From the NCBI GenBank assembly GCA_016931855.1, contig JAFGDZ010000068.1, positions 62,001 through 126,000 of the forward strand: a stretch of 64,000 nt of DNA, in the 5' to 3' direction. This DNA comes from Bacteroidales bacterium (GTDB taxonomy: Bacteria > Bacteroidota > Bacteroidia > Bacteroidales > Tenuifilaceae). The notes under the pieces were generated by a model. The model did not search any database and was not told the origin of the DNA. It was given only the letters and a program-made list of their open reading frames with translations. Both the position numbers and the translations under genes were made by a program. Shown piece after piece: positions 8,250 to 17,109 of the stretch. Each line of letters starts with the position of its first letter. The stretch's first letter is position 1.

Positions 8250-10718
8250 CTAGAATGGCATACCTATAACAAAGTGAAACTGACTGCCACTGGCATTAGG
8301 ATTCCCGGGAATGGGGTCGAATCCATAGCCCCAGTCAACACCTAACATTCCCAGCATTGGCAAGAACATACGCGCGCCAACACCTGCCGAGCGATGAATG
8401 TTGAATGGGTTTACCTCATTAAACTCGTACCATGAGTTACCCCCCTCAAGAAATGCTAACAAGTAGATAGCGGCCTGTGGCTTAAGGGAAATAGGATAGC
8501 GAAGCTCCATCGAGAACTTATCGTAAACATTATCGCTAGAGCTTATTAAGCTCTTTGTTAGCGAACCGTTTGTATAACCACGTAATCCAATATTCTCACT
8601 TCCATACTGGGTGTAACCCGACATACCATCGCCACCAACCACAAACCCTTCGAATGGAGAATAACCAACCTTACGGCTGTAATAGCCTAGATAGCCAAAC
8701 TGTGCATTTACGTTAAGAACAAGATCGCCAGCTAATGCCATATACCATTGCGCCTTACCTGTCCACTTGTGGTATTCTATCCACTTATACCGCTCGCTAT
8801 CTTTCATGGTAGGATCGCTGTAATCCTTTCCGTTAAACAGAGAGTATGGAGGGGTTAGCTGCACTGAAATACTAAAGTTTGATCCTCGGCGAGGGTATAT
8901 TAACTGGTCAACAGAGTTACGAGCAAAAGTAGTTCGTAAGCTAAAGTTATTTGACTGCCCATCGGAGAAGGAGAAGTACCCAACATAATTATCGAGCAGG
9001 TAGTTCTGAAAGCTCAGCTCAGTACTTAGCGTAAAATAGTCATCTGGCCAAGGCAAACGAGTACCTAGTGCAACCGAAGCTCCGGTAACCTTCATTGTTT
9101 GATCGCCAGCCCTAAAAATACTTGTGCTATTATTTCTAATGGTATGATAAACGGAGAACGAGAAGTTGGTTGGCTTTTTGCCACCCAGCCAGGGCTCGGC
9201 AAATGTAAAGCTAAAAGCTTTATAGTACTTACCATTTGTTTGTGCACGCAGGCTAAGCGTTTGGCTATCGCCTGAGGGTACGGGTCGCCAAGCATTCTTC
9301 TCAAACAGCCTGCGAACAGAGAAATTAGAGAACCTAATACCAATTGTACCTACAAACATATCGGCACCCCATCCGCCAGATATTTCTAACTGATCGTTAG
9401 CCTTCTCCTCTACAGCGTAGTGCAAATCAACAGTTCCATCGGCAGGATTGGGAAGCGGCTTAACGTCAAGTTTTTCTGGATCGAAGTGACCTAGCTGGGC
9501 AAGTTCTCTTATGGTACGGGTAATCTCCGACTTACTAAACAACGCACCTGGTTTTGACCAAACTTCACGGCGAATTACATGCTCATTGGTTTTTGTATTC
9601 CCTGCAATGGTAACCTTGTTGATAGTAGCCTGATCGCCCTCAAAAATACGCATCTCAAGATCTACCGAATCATTATCAACCTTTAGCTCAACTGGTTGAA
9701 GATTAAAGAACAGGTAGCCATCGTCCATATACACAGTAGAAACGGAGTTCTCATCAACAAATAGGCGTTTCTCCAATAGGCTTTGGTCGTACACATCGCC
9801 AGCGCTCATCCCAAGCACCTGATCTAGGGCTTCCGATGGAAGTTTTGTATTCCCTACCCACTTAATGCTGCGGATGTAGTACTTATTTCCCTCCTCGAGC
9901 CAAATTTTTATCCCAACACGGTTGCTGCTTACGGTAAAAACGGAGTCCTTTGTAACACGAGCATCGCGATACCCATGCTCATTGTAATACGCAATAAGGT
10001 TATTCTTATCCTCGTCGTAATCGTTTTCAATAAACTTTGACGATTTAAAAATATTCCAGTCCCTTCTGTGGGTTTTCTTCATAGCCTTGCGCAGCTTACG
10101 ATCAGCAATGGCTTTATTCCCATCAAAAACGATATCGCTAATTTTTACTTTGTCCTTTTTATCAATTGCAAAGGTGAGTCGTACACCATTAGAGACCACA
10201 GTGTCATTTTGCTGCGTAACGTCAACCTCTGCGTTTAGAAACCCCTTCCCTCTATAGTGCTTTTTAATAAGGAAAACGGAGTTATCTATTAAGGTTTCGG
10301 TAATTTGAGCGCCAACCCTAAGGCTTAGCATTTCTCTCAAATCTTCCACATCGCCTTTTTTAACGCCAGTTATGTTAATTGCCGATATGCGAGGACGCTC
10401 CTGAAGGAAGTAGTCTAAGTAGATATCGGATCCTTCAATTTTCGATGCAGTAATCTTTACATCGGAAAATAACCCTTGCGCCCAAAGTTTCTTAATGGCA
10501 CTGGTAATATCATCGCCAGGAATAGTAATTGTGTCACCCACAGCCAATCCGCTCACCGAAATAAGAACCATAGGATCTAAAAATTTTATTCCAGAAATGG
10601 AAATGTCCTTTATGGTGTATTCCTTAGAACTAGCATAGTCCATAGTAGAACTCTGTGCCGCAGCATACAGCGAGAACAGGCAAATAAAGGAGAACGAGAA
10701 AAGAATTTTCTTAAGCAT
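8250..10718 (-). CDS. bamA: outer membrane protein assembly factor BamA
   Basis: 822 residues: a signal peptide (about 1-21), five POTRA-like domains over roughly 30-440 (for example IKDISISGIKFLDP and INKVTIAGNTKTNEHVIRREV), and a 16-stranded barrel. The barrel carries the GLRGYTNGS segment that corresponds to the conserved (V/I)RG(F/Y) tip of lid loop 6, and it ends in HFVIGMPF with a C-terminal aromatic. It inserts beta-barrel proteins into the outer membrane. Two OmpH/Skp genes follow and uppS precedes it. A good promoter lies at 10817-10847, so bamA can be transcribed apart from the upstream genes. Confidence 0.95.
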   Translation of the reverse strand: MLKKILFSFSFICLFSLYAAAQSSTMDYASSKEYTIKDISISGIKFLDPMVLISVSGLAVGDTITIPGDDITSAIKKLWAQGLFSDVKITASKIEGSDIYLDYFLQERPRISAINITGVKKGDVEDLREMLSLRVGAQITETLIDNSVFLIKKHYRGKGFLNAEVDVTQQNDTVVSNGVRLTFAIDKKDKVKISDIVFDGNKAIADRKLRKAMKKTHRRDWNIFKSSKFIENDYDEDKNNLIAYYNEHGYRDARVTKDSVFTVSSNRVGIKIWLEEGNKYYIRSIKWVGNTKLPSEALDQVLGMSAGDVYDQSLLEKRLFVDENSVSTVYMDDGYLFFNLQPVELKVDNDSVDLEMRIFEGDQATINKVTIAGNTKTNEHVIRREVWSKPGALFSKSEITRTIRELAQLGHFDPEKLDVKPLPNPADGTVDLHYAVEEKANDQLEISGGWGADMFVGTIGIRFSNFSVRRLFEKNAWRPVPSGDSQTLSLRAQTNGKYYKAFSFTFAEPWLGGKKPTNFSFSVYHTIRNNSTSIFRAGDQTMKVTGASVALGTRLPWPDDYFTLSTELSFQNYLLDNYVGYFSFSDGQSNNFSLRTTFARNSVDQLIYPRRGSNFSISVQLTPPYSLFNGKDYSDPTMKDSERYKWIEYHKWTGKAQWYMALAGDLVLNVNAQFGYLGYYSRKVGYSPFEGFVVGGDGMSGYTQYGSENIGLRGYTNGSLTKSLISSSDNVYDKFSMELRYPISLKPQAAIYLLAFLEGGNSWYEFNEVNPFNIHRSAGVGARMFLPMLGMLGVDWGYGFDPIPGNPNASGSQFHFVIGMPF

Positions 10719-10816
10719 TATCTAACCTTGTTAGAATGTTTTGGTGTATAAAAGAATTAGTGCAAAAATAGCATTTACACAATACGTTCAGCTCCCATGC
10801 TATACGGGAAGGTGGA

Positions 10817-10847
10817 CAAATATAACTAAGTGATTGAAGTGTAACAA
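10817..10847 (-). promoter_or_regulatory. Bacteroidota-type promoter for bamA
   Basis: On the minus strand, TTG (10847-10845), a 20-base spacer, then TATATTTG (10824-10817), a full match to TAnnTTTG. It sits about 98 bases upstream of the bamA ATG, in the 148-base gap after uppS. Confidence 0.6.
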
Positions 10848-10866
10848 GCTAAAGTGTGTAAAATAG

Positions 10867-11616
10867 TTACAGCTGCTCACTAATTTTTCCGAATCTACGT
10901 TCCCTCTTCTGAAAATCGACAATGGCTCTATAGAGCTCTTCTTTGTCAAAATCAGGCCATAGCACATCAGTAAAATAGAACTCGGAGTAAGCAGCCTGCC
11001 AAAGCAGGAAGTTACTTAGGCGATACTCGCCACTGGTTCTAATAATAAGCTCGGGGTCTGGTATTCCGCCCGTGCATAGGTGAGACGATATTGTTTCTGA
11101 TGTAATATTGGCAGGGGATATTTGCCCGTCTAGCACGGACTTAGCAATGCGGGTCATTGCATTAGTAATCTCCCAGCGAGAGCTGTAGTTGAGCGCCAGA
11201 ATTAGATTTAGCCCATTACAGCCACTTGTTTTTGCGGTAGCTTCTTTTAGCTTAGCTGCAACACTAGGCGGCAGCGACTCCGTATCTCCTATAGTTCTTA
11301 AGCAAACCCCATTCTTAAGGAGGGTATCGGTTTCAGAATTAATAGTGGACACAAGTAATGACATCAGGGCTTCAATTTCTGGGCGGGGCCTATTCCAGTT
11401 CTCTGTAGAAAAAGCGTACAACGTTAAGTACTTAACGCCCAGCTCACCCGCAGCCTCAGTGACTGCTCTTACTGCATTTACCCCATTTCTATGACCAAAG
11501 ATACGCTGGTTACCTCGCTTCTTAGCCCAACGGCCATTGCCATCCATAATAATAGCAATGTGCTGTGGAATTTGCTCCTTTACAATACTCTCTTTCAATG
11601 ACATAAACTTAAACAT
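10867..11616 (-). CDS. uppS: isoprenyl transferase (undecaprenyl diphosphate synthase family)
   Basis: 249 residues. HIAIIMDGNGRWAKKRG (about 19-35) holds the catalytic Asp and the diphosphate-binding segment; FGHRNGVNAVR, TLYAFSTENWNRP and the C-terminal PDPELIIRTSGEYRLSNFLLWQ are all family signatures. It makes the C55 lipid carrier for peptidoglycan and polysaccharide synthesis. The ATG at 11616 shares a base with the TAA of the upstream DUF6089 gene (TAATG), which implies translational coupling; an alternative ATG lies four codons in. Confidence 0.95.
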   Translation of the reverse strand: MFKFMSLKESIVKEQIPQHIAIIMDGNGRWAKKRGNQRIFGHRNGVNAVRAVTEAAGELGVKYLTLYAFSTENWNRPRPEIEALMSLLVSTINSETDTLLKNGVCLRTIGDTESLPPSVAAKLKEATAKTSGCNGLNLILALNYSSRWEITNAMTRIAKSVLDGQISPANITSETISSHLCTGGIPDPELIIRTSGEYRLSNFLLWQAAYSEFYFTDVLWPDFDKEELYRAIVDFQKRERRFGKISEQL

Positions 11617-12254
11617 TACCTATAAGCCGGACAAATAAAGTCTCCGTTAAAAAGGCGGTAAGTTACGAATAATCCCACAAAAGAAAACCAGTCATTATTA
11701 TGAACTAGAGAATTTGAGTTTGTGGATGGGTTAACATATCCATCTATAGCATCGGAGAAAGTCTTGTGCATTTTCCACTCAGCGCCAATGGTAATACGCC
11801 CGCCAAGGGCATATTTTACCCCTACACCAAAAGGTACGTGGGTAGTAAAAGCACCATCAACTAGGGCGCCTCCTATGCCAATTGCCACATACGGAGCAAA
11901 GTTATTCCTAAAGTGATCGGTGGTATTAAATTTCAAGAAGTTCATCTCAAAAAGAGCCTCGGCTTGAACAACGCTTGTTGAGAAGGAGCTTTTAGCAGAT
12001 GGAAGGTAAGTATTGACAGGAGCCGTACCCTTTAATCCACCGTAGGTTGCTGATGCCCGCAGGGAATACATACTATTTAGGTTATACCTAAACAATAGCC
12101 CTAACGCAGGAGAGGGGCTGTAAAGGGGGGTTCCCGGGTTAAAGTCGCCAATGTAGTACGAACCACCTAAAAGAAGCCCAATGTCCTTACGCTCCTGAGA
12201 GAAGAGGGGAAACGCAAGTATTGAGCAGAAACAGAACAAAATAATGCCTCGCAT
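11616..12254 (-). CDS. DUF6089-family outer-membrane beta-barrel protein
   Basis: 212 residues with a signal peptide (about 1-19, FAFPLFSQ-like cleavage region) and a small barrel of about eight strands. Strands such as DIGLLLGGSYYIGDFNPG and APYVAIGIGGALVDGA, and the SLRASATYG segment, match the DUF6089 family that commonly lies upstream of uppS-bamA in Bacteroidota. The function is unknown; the context suggests a role in outer-membrane biogenesis. It is a distant paralogue of the protein encoded just upstream: both share a GVGVKYAL..RI..GAE block and a FSD..DG segment. Confidence 0.85.
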   Translation of the reverse strand: MRGIILFCFCSILAFPLFSQERKDIGLLLGGSYYIGDFNPGTPLYSPSPALGLLFRYNLNSMYSLRASATYGGLKGTAPVNTYLPSAKSSFSTSVVQAEALFEMNFLKFNTTDHFRNNFAPYVAIGIGGALVDGAFTTHVPFGVGVKYALGGRITIGAEWKMHKTFSDAIDGYVNPSTNSNSLVHNNDWFSFVGLFVTYRLFNGDFICPAYR

Positions 12255-12280
12255 TTATGCACTAAGTATTTCAAGTTTAT

Positions 12281-13036
12281 TTATGGTGTATAGCCCTTGC
12301 TCAGGTAGCGAGACTGTATTTTGTAGAAGAACTTAAAGTTTACCATGTAATAAACGTCATTGGATTTTGATGCGGATGGTTGAAATCCATCTAACAAATC
12401 GGAGAATGCATAGCGCCCACCAAGTTCTGCACCAAATGAGATGCGAGGAAAAAGGGCATACTTTACACCAACACCAATGGGTACTACTACCGAAAACGTT
12501 TTTGAGTCATCAAACCTTAACGACTCTTCAAAACTATTCTTCGCTGTAACCTTATAAGACAAACCGCCTACACCAGCAAAGACATAAACGCTTAGCGGTT
12601 GTTTATATTGTATAAAACCTTTTTGAGTTTGTAGCGCGCTGTAAAAATAGGGCTCATCGCTCTCCCTTATTATATAGTAAGCAGCCTGTACGGTAATTTC
12701 ATTAACCATTGTAGAGAAAGCATAATCGCGGGACTCATTTCGAGACCCGATATCGGACTGTGCAAGGAACCCAAAATTATAGCTCCCGTTAAAGTACAGC
12801 CTATCGGCAAAACGATACGAAAGGCCTAAATTAACTCCAGGCCTAGTTGAGGAGAGGCTCATGTCCCCTAGTCCCATTAAGTTTGACGAGGAAGAAGACC
12901 CTCCAATATCACCAAAATAATTTAAGGTGGTAAGCCCTCCCGTTACCTCAAGCCGTGCAAGTTTCCAACGCTGCGCTAGCGCACTTGAACTAAAAAGGAA
13001 CAGAGCAACAGTAGTGTATAATAAATATCTTTTCAT
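12281..13036 (-). CDS. DUF6089-like outer-membrane beta-barrel protein
   Basis: About 251 residues from the ATG at 13036, which opens a clean signal peptide (MKRYLLYTTVALFLFSSSALAQ); the longer ORF back to 13120 adds 28 residues lacking signal character. Strands such as LEVTGGLTTLNYFGDIGGSS, PGVNLGLSYRFADRLYFNGSYNFG and GVGVKYALFPRISFGAELGGRYAF mark a small barrel. It resembles the next gene downstream (26-base gap), so the pair looks like an old tandem duplication. A possible -7 element (TAAATTTG on the minus strand, 13144-13137) lies about 101 bases upstream. Confidence 0.82.
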   Translation of the reverse strand: MKRYLLYTTVALFLFSSSALAQRWKLARLEVTGGLTTLNYFGDIGGSSSSSNLMGLGDMSLSSTRPGVNLGLSYRFADRLYFNGSYNFGFLAQSDIGSRNESRDYAFSTMVNEITVQAAYYIIRESDEPYFYSALQTQKGFIQYKQPLSVYVFAGVGGLSYKVTAKNSFEESLRFDDSKTFSVVVPIGVGVKYALFPRISFGAELGGRYAFSDLLDGFQPSASKSNDVYYMVNFKFFYKIQSRYLSKGYTP

Positions 13037-13254
13037 AGGAGTAACCTGCTTAATTAAACCATCATTTCTACTAAGCCAACAAAAGCAATCCTTCATTTTA
13101 GCAGAAAATGGGCATAACACCCCAAAACTCTTTGTACAAATTTAATAGGAAAAACAATATATCACCTTATAAAAACGCATAATACATTATAACAGCAAAA
13201 ATGTCAAGTTGTTATGATAATTCTATAAAAAAACCGAGTCGCACCCAGATTCCT

Positions 13255-14133
13255 TTAGTTGCGCCTATCGGCTCCCCACATAAGTTTACCGCGAAGTGTC
13301 TTATAGTAGGATGTTCCATTTAAAACAACTACACCCACTTTGAATGGGGCGATGGCAATTTCAATAGATACTGGGGCGGGAATTGTATATGAATGGGAAT
13401 CTAGCGAAACCGTAACCGACTCATCGCGCCCCGAGGCCTCTAACCTCAACACGGAATTATCTGGGATTAGCAATGGCCTAACCGTTAAATGATGAGGAGC
13501 TATTGGTGATATAAGTAATGCGGAGGTGTTTGGGCTTACTATTGGCCCTCCAACGCTTAACGAGTAGGCTGTTGAGCCCGTTGGGGTTGAAACAATTAGC
13601 CCATCGGCCCAATAAGTACAAAGAAACTCATTGTTGATATACGCATTAACGGTTATCATTGATGAGCCATTCTTTTGGATAGAGAAATCGTTTAACCCAA
13701 AATGAAAAGGATTAAACGGGTTGTTATCCATTGTAACCGAGAGCATCGACCGTGCTTCAACCCGGTACTGATTGGTGAACAGCTGCTCAATGGCTTCGCC
13801 AATATTGCCTGATGCTATGTGCGCCAGAAACCCTAGCCGGCCAAAGTTTATTCCCACAACGGGAATGCACGACTCCTCTACATACGCAACCGACTCCAAG
13901 AATGTACCATCGCCACCCAGGCTCAGCATAATATCGGCGTGCATTTTAACCTGAGCGGGCGAATCAAACTCGCTGCACACAGGTAAATCAAAGTGCAACC
14001 TCTCCGAAAGGAACTGTTTAAACGGAGCATACAGAATAATTCCCGCATCGAAACGCGCCAACGATGAGAACAGCTCCTCTAGTTCGGGAGTTGTTTCCTC
14101 GGCCAACGACCTACCGTAAATTGCAATAATCAT
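13255..14133 (-). CDS. nadK: NAD kinase
   Basis: 292 residues, the usual length. The diagnostic GGDGTFLESV is at about 73-82, followed by GINFGRLGFLA and the second domain with DGLIVSTPTGSTAYSLSVGGP, where NAD binds. It phosphorylates NAD to NADP in the cytoplasm. It lies 14 bases downstream of a TamA/BamA-like barrel gene, a neighbourhood seen in other Bacteroidota. A gap of about 218 bases, without a recognised terminator, separates it from the next gene of the cluster. Confidence 0.95.
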   Translation of the reverse strand: MIIAIYGRSLAEETTPELEELFSSLARFDAGIILYAPFKQFLSERLHFDLPVCSEFDSPAQVKMHADIMLSLGGDGTFLESVAYVEESCIPVVGINFGRLGFLAHIASGNIGEAIEQLFTNQYRVEARSMLSVTMDNNPFNPFHFGLNDFSIQKNGSSMITVNAYINNEFLCTYWADGLIVSTPTGSTAYSLSVGGPIVSPNTSALLISPIAPHHLTVRPLLIPDNSVLRLEASGRDESVTVSLDSHSYTIPAPVSIEIAIAPFKVGVVVLNGTSYYKTLRGKLMWGADRRN

Positions 14134-14147
14134 GACGCTCTATTTTT

Positions 14148-15560
14148 CTAGTTGCGAAGAAAGGGGGCTCCTATGTGTAAAAAGAATCCGCTCTCGCCAA
14201 ATTTGTTAATGGTGTACTCTACCCTAAAGATATTGTCGTAGTAGGTTACCAAATCGAGCCCAACGCCCCAGCCGTATAAAAAGTTACCCTCCAAGGAATT
14301 ATCAACAGGGGTACTTGAATCTCGTATAACATATCCTGTATCTGCAAAGATATTCAAATACATGGCAAAATGAGCCTTTTTAAACTTCCCGTCGGGAACA
14401 AGGGGTAAATTTACCACACGGGTAGGCATAAGCTCATACTTAAGCGAGCTCTTGTTAATCATGTACCTTGAGCCGTTTAGCACGTAGTACTCAAACCCTC
14501 TGATATAGTCGGAAAAACCAATGGCCTCACTAAGAATGTATGGCAAGTTCTGCTTTGTGGCAATCTTCCCAAGCACATCAACCGATGAGTAGAATCTCCC
14601 TCCTAGCGGGAAATACCCTCTAACAGATCCCTCAAAACTTGTGGCATGGAAATCATCAAACGTAAACACCCCCTGCTGATGAAGCACGCCCTTAAAGTAG
14701 TGCCCTCTTAGTGGGTAAACCTTTGAATTGCGCTTGTCGTGAGTAATCTCGTAGCGCAACTCAAAAAAGGAGAGCCGGCTATTCCCCTGTCCCAAGTAAA
14801 GCGGATTTAGCCTTACCACAGTGTCCAGCACATTTAAATAGGTAAACCCAGTGCTAACCCTATGAAACCAGTGTAAGCGTGGGCGGTAAAGGTATGAGAG
14901 CTGAGCCTCAAGATAGTTCCGGGCAAAACCTTTATCTGATGTAAAGTAAACGGGCTCATTCCCTACCGTTTTAAAGGGGATCTCGTGACCTGCCACGTAA
15001 TTAAACAGCACATCAACCCCGTGATTATGGCTCCTATTAAGGTTATACGTAGTGTAATTAACGCTAAGCTGATTTCTATAACCTGCCACAGCCCTAAGCC
15101 TTAGCTGCTCATTTAACCCTCTAAAATTATCAACGCGCAAATAGCCGCCAAAGTTTACACGGGAATAGTTCCCCTCCTTTATAAGTACGCTTAAATTTCT
15201 ATCGGCAAATTCAAAAATGGGGAATGGCCAAATATACCAACGCTCCTCAACATCAACATAAAACTGAATATCCTCATTGCTAACCATATAGTTAACAAAC
15301 ACAAAATTAAACAGCGACGTTTTGTCCAGATTTTCAGTGGCCATTAAAGCCATTTGCTCAATGTTGGCAAAGGGGATGGTATCGTTTACAGCAAAGGGCA
15401 ATTCGCGCCTAACTATCCAGGCACGAGTAGTCTTATTGCCTGTAATGCTAATTTTTGACACTACGCACAGGCTATCCAACTGCTCGGCAGCAGTAGCTCC
15501 TTTGCCATGTAAAAAGAGAGCCAAAAGAGCTGCAGTAGTAGCAATACGTAGCGCGAACAT
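14148..15560 (-). CDS. BamA/TamA-family outer membrane protein
   Basis: 470 residues: a signal peptide (about 1-24), one POTRA-like domain (LCVVSKISITGNKTTRAWIVRREL, then FVFVNYMVSNEDIQFYVDVEER) and a C-terminal surface-antigen barrel. SYDYIRGFEY-like character appears at GFSDYIRGFEYYVLNGS, matching the conserved RGF tip of the BamA/TamA superfamily. It is much shorter than BamA, with only one or two POTRA modules, so it is probably an auxiliary barrel inserting or translocating particular outer-membrane cargo. It lies between the CBS protein gene (10-base gap) and nadK. Confidence 0.85.
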   Translation of the reverse strand: MFALRIATTAALLALFLHGKGATAAEQLDSLCVVSKISITGNKTTRAWIVRRELPFAVNDTIPFANIEQMALMATENLDKTSLFNFVFVNYMVSNEDIQFYVDVEERWYIWPFPIFEFADRNLSVLIKEGNYSRVNFGGYLRVDNFRGLNEQLRLRAVAGYRNQLSVNYTTYNLNRSHNHGVDVLFNYVAGHEIPFKTVGNEPVYFTSDKGFARNYLEAQLSYLYRPRLHWFHRVSTGFTYLNVLDTVVRLNPLYLGQGNSRLSFFELRYEITHDKRNSKVYPLRGHYFKGVLHQQGVFTFDDFHATSFEGSVRGYFPLGGRFYSSVDVLGKIATKQNLPYILSEAIGFSDYIRGFEYYVLNGSRYMINKSSLKYELMPTRVVNLPLVPDGKFKKAHFAMYLNIFADTGYVIRDSSTPVDNSLEGNFLYGWGVGLDLVTYYDNIFRVEYTINKFGESGFFLHIGAPFLRN

Positions 15561-15570
15561 AAGTTCCTAT

Positions 15571-16236
15571 TTAGATATTCAGGTATCGCATAAGGAGATT
15601 AAAACGATCCTCAAGCAGGTCGTCCTCCTCATCGTGCAGCATATATGAACCAAGAACGGTATAGTTATACCTATAAAAAGTTTGCTTAATAGATGTAACA
15701 TCCAAAACATTAAGTTTTAAAGTAAGTTCAAGCTTTACCGAATCGGGATGCGAGGTGATATAAGCACTAAGAATTTTAGCGTCGTTCCCCTCTACAATTT
15801 GGGAAACCTGCGCCATAGAGAAGTCGTTACTGTTCATCTCAAGTACTATAATACCACCAGGGTTCTTAAATGCGGATAGCTCTGAGAAGTAGTGCAGCAA
15901 GTCCATTAGCGTAATTACGCCCATATAGTTCTTTTTGGAGTCAAGCACGGGAATAACCGATAGCTTAAGCCTAGAGGCCACCTCCATTATCTCAAACACA
16001 TGCTGGTGCTCCATTACGTACGGACGAAGTAACGAGAGCTGATGGTTACCTATTGGCTCGCTGGGCTGGTTCATATCATATATATCCGATTCCGATATCA
16101 GCCCAAGAAACTCCTGATCGTTAACTATAGGAAGATGAAATATCTTAAATACATCCATCCAGTTTAACGCCGTGACACCAGTATCGGAAGTTCGTAAAGA
16201 GGGAACCACCTCTGAAATCATATCTTTTGCAACCAT
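15571..16236 (-). CDS. CBS-domain protein with C-terminal ACT-like region
   Basis: 221 residues. Two CBS motifs occupy about residues 5-130 (DVFKIFHLPIVNDQEFLGLISESDI and LKLSVIPVLDSKKNYMGVITLMDLL). A C-terminal region of about 140-210 (GGIIVLEMNSNDFSMAQVSQIVEG, then a strand with KLELTLKLN) resembles the ACT-like tail of AcuB-type proteins. CBS pairs bind adenine nucleotides, so this is probably a regulator that senses energy charge or NAD-related ligands. It heads the minus-strand envelope cluster and precedes the TamA-like gene by 10 bases. The partner is unknown. Confidence 0.85.
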   Translation of the reverse strand: MVAKDMISEVVPSLRTSDTGVTALNWMDVFKIFHLPIVNDQEFLGLISESDIYDMNQPSEPIGNHQLSLLRPYVMEHQHVFEIMEVASRLKLSVIPVLDSKKNYMGVITLMDLLHYFSELSAFKNPGGIIVLEMNSNDFSMAQVSQIVEGNDAKILSAYITSHPDSVKLELTLKLNVLDVTSIKQTFYRYNYTVLGSYMLHDEEDDLLEDRFNLLMRYLNI

Positions 16237-16257
16237 AACGATAATTAGTTAAAATGC

Positions 16258-16265
16258 TACCTTTG
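16258..16265 (+). promoter_or_regulatory. -7 element for pdxJ
   Basis: TACCTTTG, a full match to TAnnTTTG, 32 bases before the pdxJ ATG. No well-spaced TTTG is visible upstream. Confidence 0.45.
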
Positions 16266-16296
16266 CACTATATACATTAACATAAAAGCTAATCAC

Positions 16297-17010
16297 ATGA
16301 CCCGCTTAAGCGTAAATATAAACAAAATTGCCACGTTAAGGAATGCCCGCGGCGGTAATATCCCTAATGTGCAGAAGGCGGCAACCGATTGTCAACGTTT
16401 TGGTGCCGAAGGGATAACCGTTCATCCCCGCCCCGATGAGCGCCACATTAGATATCAGGATGTGTACGACCTAAAACCGCTGGTTACAACCGAGTTTAAC
16501 ATTGAGGGATACCCTTCGGAATCCTTTATCGAACTGGTTCTAAGCGCAATGCCTCAACAGGTAACCTTAGTTCCAGACCCCCCCGAAGCAATTACCTCAA
16601 ACACAGGTTGGGATACCATTAAGAACAAAGAACAGCTAAAAAAGGTTGTACGCATTTTTAAGGCGAAAGGTATTAGAACTTCTATTTTTGTTAACCCTGT
16701 CCCCGATTTGGTTAAGCACGCTGCCGATACGGGTACCGACAGAATTGAGCTGTACACCGAACCCTTTGCTGCAAACTTTAGCAACAACAAGGAAGCTGCC
16801 ATTGCACCATTTATTAGCGCAGCAATAGCCGCTAAAGAGGTTGGGCTTGGCGTAAATGCGGGTCACGACCTTAACCTTGACAACCTCAAATACTTTGCCA
16901 GCAACATACCAAACCTACTAGAGGTATCTATAGGTCATGCATTAATTGCCGACGCCCTCTACTTTGGATTGGAAAACACCATTCAGATGTACCTTAAGCA
17001 GCTTAGGTAG
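16297..17010 (+). CDS. pdxJ: pyridoxine 5'-phosphate synthase
   Basis: 237 residues of the PdxJ TIM-barrel family. [17 protein letters not shown] starts the protein, and the active-site loop [14 protein letters not shown] (His43, Arg45, His50) is intact. Later segments such as [29 protein letters not shown] and [15 protein letters not shown] are standard. It condenses 1-deoxyxylulose 5-phosphate with 3-amino-1-phosphohydroxyacetone to make pyridoxine phosphate (DXP-dependent vitamin B6 route). It is divergent from the CBS gene, as is common in Bacteroidota. Confidence 0.95.
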   Translation: MTRLSVNINKIATLRNARGGNIPNVQKAATDCQRFGAEGITVHPRPDERHIRYQDVYDLKPLVTTEFNIEGYPSESFIELVLSAMPQQVTLVPDPPEAITSNTGWDTIKNKEQLKKVVRIFKAKGIRTSIFVNPVPDLVKHAADTGTDRIELYTEPFAANFSNNKEAAIAPFISAAIAAKEVGLGVNAGHDLNLDNLKYFASNIPNLLEVSIGHALIADALYFGLENTIQMYLKQLR

Positions 17011-17030
17011 AAAGGGGAAAGGCTAAAGGA

Positions 17031-17104
17031 GAAAAGTTCAAGACTTAAGATTCAATACGCTAGATACTAGAGCACAGAAACTAGACGCCTAACACCTAGA
17101 ATCC
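17031..17104. repeat. short degenerate CTAGA-rich low-complexity tract
   Basis: Between pdxJ and the hydrolase gene, the word CTAGA occurs several times (in GCTAGATACTAGAG, AAACTAGACG and CACCTAGAAT) after an AGACTTAAGAT word. It encodes nothing. A related AGATGTTAG / GACTTAAGAT arrangement occurs near 49910. It looks like decayed short-repeat filler, with no hairpin or promoter in it. Confidence 0.5.
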
Positions 17105-17109
17105 ACAAC

